Positions 1 through 6,173 of a stretch of 13,248 bases of DNA are shown here, piece by piece. The first letter of the stretch is position 1. Each line of letters starts with the position of its first letter. The stretch is taken from contig SMVY01000015.1 of the NCBI GenBank assembly GCA_004357415.1, positions 1-13,248 on the forward strand, in the 5' to 3' direction. The position numbers were made by a program, and so were the translations under genes. Source of the DNA: Gemmatimonadota bacterium. GTDB taxonomy: Bacteria > Gemmatimonadota > Gemmatimonadetes > Gemmatimonadales > GWC2-71-9. The notes beneath the pieces are model-generated. The model had not been told where the DNA came from. It did no database searches and saw only the letters and a list, made by a program, of their open reading frames with translations.

Positions 1-12
1 GGTCCCGACACA

Positions 13-51
13 CAATCGCCCCCCCACGTCGCGGCGCGGGGTGGGCGATTG
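13..51. other. Stem-loop at the window edge
   Basis: A perfect 9-bp inverted repeat (CAATCGCCC at 13-21, GGGCGATTG at 43-51) can extend inward by three G-C pairs after one mismatch, leaving a 13-nt loop. No T-run follows on either strand, so it is not a clear intrinsic terminator. It could belong to a gene ending upstream of the window. The rest of 1-208 shows no credible gene. Confidence 0.3.
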
Positions 52-208
52 CTGTCGCGTCAGGATGGGCCGCAGGGTAAAATGGCTAGCCTGGCTACTG
101 GGCATGAAGTCCGTCGCTGCCCGGCTCTCAACCGTGGAGAATAGCGGCTCGCCTGACGTGACTCCACCAACGTACGGCTCGGTACCGGCGCCCGCAAGCG
201 CCCTCGCG

Positions 209-658
209 CTAGAAGATGCCGGTGTTGTCGACCAGGATGTAGGTCAATCGCCCGCCGACGAGGATAAAAGGGGTTGTGGTGCCGAGGGTCCGTGTCAGGT
301 GGGCCATTAGGCTCGGGTTGGTGGTGGTGACGCTGATTCCCACCAGGAACGGCACGCTGCCGCTGAGGTTGTCCCAGTCGAGTGTGTAGTCACTGTTGGT
401 GAACTGGACGCTGCCATGGAGATGGAGGCGGATCTCGGGGGGTACGATTCCCGGGCCGGCGTCCGGCGGCCACTGCTCGTTGTCCGTCCACGCGGTAATG
501 GCCGCTATTTTGGTGGAGGTCATGTCGGCCGCCACCTTGGTGGCGTAGGCCTGCTCGCGGAAGTCGATGTACTTGAACAGCCCGACTGCGGCCAGGATGC
601 CCATGATCACCAGGACCACGAACATCTCGATCAGCGTGAAGCCGCCGCGGCCGGTCAC
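209..658 (-). CDS. Type IV pilin / type II secretion pseudopilin-like protein (class III signal peptide)
   Basis: The protein has 149 residues. It opens with a short basic leader (MTGRGG) followed directly by FTLIE and about 20 hydrophobic residues, the hallmark of prepilins cut by the prepilin peptidase PilD/GspO. Cleavage is expected between Gly6 and Phe7, and Glu11 is the conserved Glu5 of the mature form. After the helix comes a globular part rich in beta-prone stretches with no cysteine pair, so no C-terminal disulphide loop is expected. The mature form of about 143 residues suits a major or minor pilin or a pseudopilin. The start is GTG at 658: it precedes the leader exactly and overlaps the stop of the upstream gene as GTGA, which suggests translational coupling. 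An upstream ATG in frame would add about 78 low-complexity residues that overlap the neighbouring gene. No assembly ATPase or peptidase gene is in the window, so the machine it serves is unknown. Confidence 0.85.
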   Translation of the reverse strand: MTGRGGFTLIEMFVVLVIMGILAAVGLFKYIDFREQAYATKVAADMTSTKIAAITAWTDNEQWPPDAGPGIVPPEIRLHLHGSVQFTNSDYTLDWDNLSGSVPFLVGISVTTTNPSLMAHLTRTLGTTTPFILVGGRLTYILVDNTGIF

Positions 659-1167
659 GAGCCAACCCGTTTGGCGAGGGTCTTGAGACTCTCGCCCAGG
701 AAATCGTCGAACGATTCTTCCGAACGAAGCACCAGGTCCACTTCTCCGTTGCTGCCGGTAATGAGGTAGCTGTCCTCGCTGACTTGGTGGTAGGACACTC
801 CGGCCACGTCCGGCGCGCCGGCCTCGGCCAGGTCGAGGGGAAGCCGACCTTTCTCGCTGTGGTAGCGCTCCACGTACAGGGCTTCCTGCCACATGGCGAC
901 CCGAAGACTCGCTTCCACGATCACCGGAGATTCCGGCGGCGGCGGCGGCGTGACCAGCCAGGCGGGTTGGGACGCGAGGGCATACAGGCCTAACGCCACC
1001 GAGGCGATGAACGCGAAGGGCAGAAGGCGTGACTTCTTCGATCCGCGGCTTTCGCGCACGGAAATGGCCCGGCGCTTGGCCGAGTCCTGAATGGCGCTCT
1101 CCCTCGCTTCCAGGAGGGCTCTCTTGCTATCGCCCTGGGGCGGACTGGGCGTCGGCTGCGGTTCCAT
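655..1167 (-). CDS. Single-pass membrane protein with a pilin-like extracytoplasmic domain, function unknown
   Basis: I do not recognise a named family. The 170-residue product has a Pro/Ser-rich start, then a strongly charged, probably helical segment (about 14-47), one transmembrane helix (about 48-66), a proline linker (74-78) and an outer domain. That domain resembles the body of pilins: a helix (about 84-104), a Gly-Arg-Leu-Pro motif at 107-110 like the GxYP of pilins, then short beta-prone strands ending near 148. It lacks the prepilin leader, so it is not a prepilin peptidase substrate. ATG at 1167 is chosen because earlier in-frame starts would run into the response-regulator gene; no strong ribosome binding site precedes it. 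Its stop overlaps the pilin start by 4 bp, so a role as a pilin partner or membrane anchor is a reasonable inference, not shown. Confidence 0.7.
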   Translation of the reverse strand: MEPQPTPSPPQGDSKRALLEARESAIQDSAKRRAISVRESRGSKKSRLLPFAFIASVALGLYALASQPAWLVTPPPPPESPVIVEASLRVAMWQEALYVERYHSEKGRLPLDLAEAGAPDVAGVSYHQVSEDSYLITGSNGEVDLVLRSEESFDDFLGESLKTLAKRVGS

Positions 1168-1243
1168 CGGAGGGTCTCGGAATGACGGGGACGGAAAGAA
1201 AGATAGAACAATCGGGCTGCGGGGGCACCATGGGAACGGGCCC

Positions 1244-1621
1244 TCAGTCGGTAACGGTCTCTCCGGCCAGGGCGCGCTCGATCTGGTCCGGGAACGCCCT
1301 GATGTCGATGGGCTTGCTGATGTACCCGTCGAACCCGGCCTGGAGGGCCCGCTCCCGGTCACCGGCCATGGCGTGGGCCGTCAGGGCCACCACCCGGCAG
1401 TCCGGCACGGCTGAGGACCGGATGGACTCGAGCAAGGCAAACCCATCCTGGCCCGGCAACTGGATGTCCATGAGCACCAAGTCGGGGCGCTCGTGGTCGA
1501 TGGATTCCTGCAGGCGTTCCCCATCGGTGCGCTCGATGATTTCGTGGCGTTTCAGGGCCAGGATGGTGCGGAACAGCTTCATGTTGTCGTCGTTGTCTTC
1601 CACGATCAGGATCTTGGCCAT
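1244..1621 (-). CDS. Single-domain response regulator (CheY/DivK-like receiver)
   Basis: The 125-residue protein is a stand-alone receiver domain with no output domain. The key residues are in place: acidic pair Glu8/Asp9, phospho-acceptor Asp52 in LMDIQLPG, the switch Thr81 in ALTAH, and Lys103 in the SKP motif. The overall motif set is close to DivK-type and polar-differentiation regulators, and to receivers that act by protein-protein contact. ATG at 1621 follows a GGGAG ribosome binding site 8 nt upstream and places the first beta strand (KILIVED) at the N terminus. A weak AT-rich -10-like box lies at about 1676-1683. No kinase is nearby. The gene lies 76 bp upstream of the pilin-associated membrane protein on the same strand, so it may be co-transcribed with it and act in surface motility or secretion. 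That is inference from position. Confidence 0.9.
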   Translation of the reverse strand: MAKILIVEDNDDNMKLFRTILALKRHEIIERTDGERLQESIDHERPDLVLMDIQLPGQDGFALLESIRSSAVPDCRVVALTAHAMAGDRERALQAGFDGYISKPIDIRAFPDQIERALAGETVTD

Positions 1622-1689
1622 GACGTCGCTCCCAGTTTGCCCGCGTCGACGGTTCGGCGCGGCGCACTCCACTCAATAATATAGGCGGG

Positions 1690-1720
1690 GCGCCACCCGA
1701 GGGACTCCCGCTGGTGGCGC
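1690..1720. repeat. Perfect 8-bp inverted repeat in a divergent intergenic region
   Basis: GCGCCACC at 1690-1697 is mirrored by GGTGGCGC at 1713-1720 across 15 nt, which can itself form a small GGG/CCC stem. It sits between the response-regulator start and the aroA promoter, at the upstream edge of the -35 box at 1735. It could be an operator for a dimeric regulator or a transcript hairpin. No T-run follows. Confidence 0.4.
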
Positions 1721-1734
1721 CTGACCGGGCTCGA

Positions 1735-1763
1735 TTGTGATTCGCTGGGGCTTCGGGTACAAT
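1735..1763 (+). promoter_or_regulatory. Predicted sigma70-type promoter for aroA-cmk
   Basis: TTGTGA (1735-1740) and TACAAT (1758-1763) are separated by exactly 17 nt, matching 4/6 and 5/6 of the vegetative consensus. Transcription would start near 1770, giving a leader of about 130 nt before the aroA ATG. This is the best-formed promoter in the window. Confidence 0.55.
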
Positions 1764-1898
1764 TGACGGTCGCCTCCCGTTCCCAGCCACCGGTTCCCGT
1801 TTCCATCCCGCCATGGCCGACTTGCAACGCTCCAGCCGCCACAGTCTCCGGTCGTGGACGTCAGACGCCTCTCCCGGCGGCGCCAACGGGGAGGTCCC

Positions 1899-3167
1899 AT
1901 GATCGTGCAAGGCACCATCACGGTTCCCGGTGACAAGAGCATCACCCACCGGTTGCTGCTGCTCGCGGCACTCGCTCGCGGGACCAGCGAAATCCACAAC
2001 CCGCTGACATCGCTCGACGCCCGCTCGAGCGGGGCGGTGCTACGGCGCCTCGGCGTCGAGGTGTCCCCGCTCCGCAGCGGCCGCCCAGTCCGGGTTCGTG
2101 GCTCCGGACGGTTCCAGCCACCCGACCGCCACCTGTATTGCGGCAATTCGGGCACCACCGCCCGGTTGCTCCTCGGGGCGCTGGCGGCCCATCCATTTAC
2201 CGCCACCGTAACCGGTGACCGTTCGCTCAGGCGGCGGCCGATGCGACGCATTACCATGCCGCTCCAGCTGATGGGCGCCACCGTCAAGGACGAGGGGACG
2301 GACGGCTTGCCGGTGACCATCACCGGTGGACCCCTGCGCGCGCTCCGCTACGAGATGCCCGTATCCAGCGCCCAGTTGAAGGGGAGTCTCCTCCTGGCGG
2401 GCCTGGTCGGCGAGGTTCCGGTGGCCATCCGCGAGCCGGTGGGCCGGTCGCGCGACCACACCGAACGCCTGCTGCGCTCGTTCGGCTACGCGGTGACCGA
2501 TGATGGCGAGTGGATTCGATTCGAACCAACCGGCCGGCTGGAGACGTTTTCGGTGGTAGTGCCGGGCGACGCCTCGTCGGCCGCGTTCCCCGTGGGGATC
2601 GCGCTCCTGTCGCAGGGGGGCCAATTGCGCATCGCCGGCGTGGGCCTCAACCCTACCCGGATCCACTATCTGGAGGTGCTTCGACGCATGGGTGCCGCTG
2701 TTGCAATCGAGGAGGGAGCGGCCCAAGCGGGAGAGCCGGTGGGCGACCTGATCGTTGGCCCAGCCACGCTGCAGAGCGTCGAAGTGGTGGCCAAGGAGAT
2801 TCCATCGCTGATCGACGAGATCCCCATGCTGGCGGTGCTGGCGAGTCGTGCGCAGGGGACCACGGTCTTTCGCGAGGCCGGCGAACTCCGTGTCAAGGAG
2901 AGCGACCGGTTGGGGCTTCTGGCCTCGAATATCCGCCGTCTAGGCGGCGTGGCCGAAGTGTCCGGCAACGATCTGGTAATCGAGGGGACCGACTACCGGC
3001 CGGCCGGGACGGTGCGCACCGATGGTGACCACCGGTTGGCCATGGCCTTCGCCGTACTGGGGACCGTGCCGGACGCGCGGGTGTTGGTGGACGACATGGG
3101 ATGTGCCGACGTGAGCTTCCCCGGCTTTCAGCATATGCTTCGTGGTTTGGGGGAGCACGCCTCGTGA
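1899..3167 (+). CDS. aroA: 3-phosphoshikimate 1-carboxyvinyltransferase (EPSP synthase)
   Basis: This enzyme joins shikimate 3-phosphate and phosphoenolpyruvate in the sixth step of the shikimate pathway, in the cytoplasm. The 422 residues match the usual length (about 427). Visible signatures are GDKSITHR at 11-18 (most homologues have Ser at Thr16), GNSGTTARL at 82-90, the substrate-contact SSAQLKG at 156-162, DEIP at 306-309 with the expected catalytic Asp, RVKESDRL at 331-338, and DHRLAMAFA at 377-385. ATG at 1899 is preferred because it puts the protein start just before the first conserved strand and has a GGGAGG site ending 4 nt upstream. A GTG at 1854 would add 15 basic residues without support. 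The gene is followed by cmk with a 4-bp overlap, so the two are probably translated from one message. Gly85 lies in the loop that affects glyphosate sensitivity in this family. Confidence 0.96.
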   Translation: MIVQGTITVPGDKSITHRLLLLAALARGTSEIHNPLTSLDARSSGAVLRRLGVEVSPLRSGRPVRVRGSGRFQPPDRHLYCGNSGTTARLLLGALAAHPFTATVTGDRSLRRRPMRRITMPLQLMGATVKDEGTDGLPVTITGGPLRALRYEMPVSSAQLKGSLLLAGLVGEVPVAIREPVGRSRDHTERLLRSFGYAVTDDGEWIRFEPTGRLETFSVVVPGDASSAAFPVGIALLSQGGQLRIAGVGLNPTRIHYLEVLRRMGAAVAIEEGAAQAGEPVGDLIVGPATLQSVEVVAKEIPSLIDEIPMLAVLASRAQGTTVFREAGELRVKESDRLGLLASNIRRLGGVAEVSGNDLVIEGTDYRPAGTVRTDGDHRLAMAFAVLGTVPDARVLVDDMGCADVSFPGFQHMLRGLGEHAS

Positions 3168-3853
3168 GTCCCATCATCGTAGCCATCGATGGTCCCGCGG
3201 CCTCGGGCAAGTCGAGTACCGCACGGGCCGTAGCCGCCCAACTCGGCTTCCGTCACCTCGACTCCGGAGCCCTCTATCGTGGGGTGACCTTGGCGGCGGT
3301 GCGGGCCGGACTCCCGCGCCCGTTCGATGCCCCTGACGTCGTTGCCGAGGCGGAGCGGTGGGGTGTGGACCTTCGGCCGCGCAACGGTGATTTCGAGGTG
3401 GTCGCCGGGGAGCCGGTGCCGGACGCATCGCTGCGAGCCGCGGCTGTTACCGAGCACGTGTCGGAGATCGCCGCCCTGGCCGAGGTGCGTTGTTGGGTCA
3501 ACGAGCACCTCCGGCGAACTGCCCTGGAGGGACAGGGAGTCGTGGTAGACGGCCGTGACATCGGGTCGGTAGTGTTCCCCAAGGCACAACTCAAGGTATA
3601 CCTCACCGCCAGCCCGGCGGCCCGGGCCGGGCGCCGGTTGCGGCAGCGTGGGGAGGCCGTCGATCCGGAACAGCTACGGCGCGAAACCGAGGCTCTGGCC
3701 GCGCGCGACCACGCCGATTCCAGCCGGGCGGTGGCCCCGCTGGTCCGGGCCGCCGATGCCGTGGCGCTCGACACCAGCGACCTCTCCTTTGAGGAGCAGG
3801 TGGACCGCATCCTGGAGCTTGCCCGGGACCGGGGACTGGCTAGCGACGGCTAG
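3164..3853 (+). CDS. cmk: (d)CMP kinase
   Basis: Cytidylate kinase transfers phosphate from ATP to CMP or dCMP in pyrimidine nucleotide supply. The 229-residue protein carries the P-loop GPAASGKS at 10-17, the CMP-binding DSGALYR at 33-39, VDGRDIGSVVFP starting at 128, and the C-terminal RD...DSSR...APL region of the lid typical of bacterial Cmk. The start is GTG at 3164, which overlaps the aroA stop as GTGA and has a GGGGAG site about 9 nt upstream. A longer reading from 3101 would lie inside aroA and is not needed. The order aroA-cmk-rpsA recurs in many bacteria, which supports both the call and the grouping with the gene downstream. Confidence 0.95.
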   Translation: MSPIIVAIDGPAASGKSSTARAVAAQLGFRHLDSGALYRGVTLAAVRAGLPRPFDAPDVVAEAERWGVDLRPRNGDFEVVAGEPVPDASLRAAAVTEHVSEIAALAEVRCWVNEHLRRTALEGQGVVVDGRDIGSVVFPKAQLKVYLTASPAARAGRRLRQRGEAVDPEQLRRETEALAARDHADSSRAVAPLVRAADAVALDTSDLSFEEQVDRILELARDRGLASDG

Positions 3854-3884
3854 CGGCGCCTCCTCGGCGACGGCTCCCCTTGCC

Positions 3885-3913
3885 TTGCTCCCTGATTGCC
3901 AAGCCAGTATCTT
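3885..3913 (+). promoter_or_regulatory. Candidate promoter for rpsA
   Basis: TTGCTC (3885-3890) and TATCTT (3908-3913) have a 17-nt spacing. TTGCCA at 3896-3901 with TATGCT at 3916-3921 is an alternative with a better -35 but a spacing of only 14. The same TATCTT hexamer serves as the likely -10 of the rplM promoter in this window, which favours the first reading. Confidence 0.4.
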
Positions 3914-3929
3914 TCTATGCTATCCCGCT

Positions 3930-3989
3930 CGGGCAACTCGGCCCGTGTGGGGTGTGGACCTCCGACCCCGTGGGTGCGGGCTGACCCGC
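3930..3989 (+). promoter_or_regulatory. Structured rpsA leader with three consecutive hairpins
   Basis: Three short perfect stems follow one another: CGGGC/GCCCG (3930-3934, 3941-3945), GGGGT/ACCCC (3949-3953, 3965-3969, with an inner GG/CC) and GCGGG/CCCGC (3976-3980, 3985-3989). The only Shine-Dalgarno-like match (AAGGA at 3997-4001) ends 15 nt before the ATG. In E. coli the rpsA leader also folds into hairpins, lacks a strong ribosome binding site and mediates S1 autoregulation. A parallel role here is inferred. Confidence 0.4.
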
Positions 3990-4016
3990 GGGCTGTAAGG
4001 ATTGTAGACCACCGCC

Positions 4017-6095
4017 ATGACTGAAACCACCACCGACACCCCGCAGCAACCCATCGAAGACATAGCCGACGAGCCCATCCTCCGCGTGCGAGCGGATCTC
4101 TACGACGAATCGTACAGCGACGAAGAGTACCAGCAGATGCTGGCGATGTACGAGGGCACCATGGCCTCGATCGCCGAGGGCGAGATCGTCACCTCGAAGG
4201 TTCTCCGCATTACCGACAATGCGGTCATCCTCGACTTGGGCTTCAAGTCCGAGGGCTCGGTCCCGCTCGAGGAGTTTTCCGATGCCGGCGAGCTCAAGGA
4301 AGGCGATGAGGTAGAAGTCTTCCTCGAGCATCTGGAAGATCAGGACGGGGCAGTCGTGCTTTCCAAGAAGAAGGCCGACTTCATGCGGGTGTGGGAGAAG
4401 ATCCGCCAGGCCCACGAGAGCGACGAGCCGGTCGAAGGGACGCTGGTCAAGAAGATCAAGGGCGGGGTGGTGGTAAACCTTATGGGCGTCGACGCGTTCC
4501 TCCCGGGGAGCCAGATCGCCCTGCGCCGGGTCCCCAACATCGACGAGCTCCTGGGACAGTCCTACGAGTTCAAGATCATCAAGCTCAACAAGCGCCGTCG
4601 GAACATCGTCGTGAGCCGCCGGGTCATCCTGGAGGCCGAGCGGGCCAGCAAGCGCGAGCACCTGATGAAGGAACTGGAAACCGATCAGGTGCGGACCGGC
4701 GTGGTCAAGAACATCACCGACTTCGGCGCCTTCATCGACCTGGGCGGTGTCGACGGCCTGCTGCACATCACCGACATGTCCTATGGCCGGGTGTCCCACC
4801 CGAGCGAGATAGTGCAGATAGGCCAGGAACTCGAGGTCAAGATCCTCGACATCGACTGGCAGCGCGAGCGCATCAGCCTCGGCATGAAGCAGCTGCAGAA
4901 TTACCCGTGGAAGGGCGTCTCCGAGAAGTACCCGGTGGGCAGCCGGGTGCAGGGCAAGGTGGTGTCGATCACCAACTACGGTGCCTTCGTCGAGCTCGAG
5001 CCCGGCATCGAGGGCCTGGTCCACATCTCCGAGATGAGCTGGACGCGTAACGTGCGGCACCCCTCGAAGGTGGTCAGCATCGGTGAGACCATCGAGGCGG
5101 TAGTGCTCAAGGTGGACGAGAGCGAGGAGAAGATCTCCCTCGGGATGAAGCAGACCGAGCAGGATCCGTGGATGGTGTTGCCCCTCAAGTACCCGGTGGG
5201 CACGCGTATCACGGGCACGGTTCGCAACCTGACCAGCTTCGGCGCCTTCGTGGAGATCGAGGCCGGTATCGACGGCTTGATCCACATCTCCGACATGTCC
5301 TGGACCAAGCGGGTGCAGCATCCGTCGGAAGTGATCAATAAGGGCGACGAGGTCGAGGTGGTGATCCTCAACATCGACGGCGACAACAAGCGGATTTCCC
5401 TGGGTCTCAAGCAGGCGGAGGAAGATCCCTGGCTGAAGATCGGGGAAACCCTCCCCATCGGCACCGAGCTCAAGGGCCACGCCGTGCGCCTCATGGACAA
5501 GGGCGTCGTCATCGACATCGGCGACGACCTCGAAGGATTCGCGCCGATGTCCCAACTGGGCCTAGAGGACGCCACGGACCCCAGCGAGGCCGTTATCGAG
5601 GGGCAGCCGCTCGAAGTGAAGGTGCTGGAGGTGGACCCGATCCATCATCGGATCGTGGTGGCGGTCATCAACTACCCCGAGTTCACCGAGGCCGATCTGG
5701 TCAAGCGGGCTCCCATTCCCGAATTGGAAGACGGCGATACGGAAGACACGGCCGGCGACCGCGGCAAGCCCGCCACCGACGACGCGGCCGAAGTGTCCGC
5801 CGATTCGACGGTCGCGGAATCCGTTGAGGAGGTCCCAACCGCGGAACCGGAGCCGGAACCGGCGGACAGCGAGGCCTCGGCTGCCGTGGAAGAGCCGGCC
5901 CAGTCCCCAGCGGCGTCCGAGGCGGAAGCGGCGGTGAGTACCGGGGAGCCGGAGGCCCAGCCGGAAGCGAGCGTGAGTGCGGAGGAGCCGGAAGCCGAGG
6001 CGGAAGCGACCGCCAGTGCCGAGGAACCGGAGGCCCAGCCAGAAGCGACGGCCAGTGCCGAGGAGCCGGAGGCCGAGCCGAAAGCAGGGGAGTAG
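4017..6095 (+). CDS. rpsA: 30S ribosomal protein S1
   Basis: S1 binds mRNA on the small subunit and helps start translation of weak or structured messages. The 692-residue protein has six S1 (OB-fold) domains at about 54-120, 138-210, 223-295, 307-382, 394-469 and 481-553. Domains 3 to 5 have the canonical GAFV/GAFI and GL(V/L/I)HIS or GLLHIT motifs; the first two and the last are more divergent, as in other S1 proteins. Residues 565-692 form a long Ala/Glu/Pro-rich acidic tail with four 13-residue repeats, making the protein about 135 residues longer than E. coli S1 (557). The ATG at 4017 has no close ribosome binding site and follows a hairpin-rich leader. The gene is separated from cmk by 163 bp with its own likely promoter, and from the carboxyltransferase gene by 78 bp. 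Confidence 0.95.
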   Translation: MTETTTDTPQQPIEDIADEPILRVRADLYDESYSDEEYQQMLAMYEGTMASIAEGEIVTSKVLRITDNAVILDLGFKSEGSVPLEEFSDAGELKEGDEVEVFLEHLEDQDGAVVLSKKKADFMRVWEKIRQAHESDEPVEGTLVKKIKGGVVVNLMGVDAFLPGSQIALRRVPNIDELLGQSYEFKIIKLNKRRRNIVVSRRVILEAERASKREHLMKELETDQVRTGVVKNITDFGAFIDLGGVDGLLHITDMSYGRVSHPSEIVQIGQELEVKILDIDWQRERISLGMKQLQNYPWKGVSEKYPVGSRVQGKVVSITNYGAFVELEPGIEGLVHISEMSWTRNVRHPSKVVSIGETIEAVVLKVDESEEKISLGMKQTEQDPWMVLPLKYPVGTRITGTVRNLTSFGAFVEIEAGIDGLIHISDMSWTKRVQHPSEVINKGDEVEVVILNIDGDNKRISLGLKQAEEDPWLKIGETLPIGTELKGHAVRLMDKGVVIDIGDDLEGFAPMSQLGLEDATDPSEAVIEGQPLEVKVLEVDPIHHRIVVAVINYPEFTEADLVKRAPIPELEDGDTEDTAGDRGKPATDDAAEVSADSTVAESVEEVPTAEPEPEPADSEASAAVEEPAQSPAASEAEAAVSTGEPEAQPEASVSAEEPEAEAEATASAEEPEAQPEATASAEEPEAEPKAGE
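5937..6092 (+). repeat. Four tandem 39-bp units encoding a 13-residue Glu/Pro/Ala repeat
   Basis: The units start at 5937, 5976, 6015 and 6054 and encode variants of SAEEPEAQPEATA. The first is degenerate at its start and the last at its end, directly before the stop codon. All are in frame, so unit gain or loss would change only the tail length of S1. Confidence 0.85.
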
Positions 6096-6123
6096 CCGTT
6101 CCAATCGGTTAGCACCATGCGAC

Positions 6124-6146
6124 GGGCCCTGGGAACGGGGCCCTTT
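6124..6146 (+). terminator. Possible weak terminator after rpsA
   Basis: GGGCCC at 6124-6129 pairs with GGGCCC at 6138-6143 (8-nt loop), followed by only TTT. The hairpin lies 28 bp past the rpsA stop and 30 bp before the next start. The short T-run makes it a weak or partial terminator at best. Confidence 0.35.
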
Positions 6147-6173
6147 CGCTGTCACAGTCAGGTGAGGCCAGCC

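Noticed and set aside
49..83. A TTGCTG...TAAAAT pair resembling a promoter
   Set aside because: The spacing is 23 nt, too long for a sigma70 promoter, and no supported plus-strand gene follows.
187..202. A 5-bp GGCGC/GCGCC hairpin just past the pilin stop
   Set aside because: The stem is short and has no T-run on the minus strand; such stems are frequent by chance at this GC content.
41..310. An 89-codon plus-strand frame at the window start
   Set aside because: It overlaps the end of the pilin gene on the other strand, and its composition resembles translated GC-rich non-coding sequence. No ribosome binding site or motif supports it.
659..892. An N-terminal extension of the pilin gene to an ATG at 892
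   Set aside because: It would place about 78 Arg/Pro/Gly-rich residues before a perfect prepilin leader and overlap the upstream gene; GTG at 658 explains the data better.
1200..1205. A minus-strand TATCTT between the response regulator and the membrane protein gene
   Set aside because: No -35-like hexamer lies 16-18 nt upstream of it, so it is not counted as a promoter despite matching the box at rpsA and rplM.
3915..5555. A 546-codon open frame on the minus strand opposite rpsA
   Set aside because: It mirrors the S1 codon pattern of a GC-rich gene, has a biased His/Leu/Asp/Val composition, shows no known motif, and lies opposite a certain gene.
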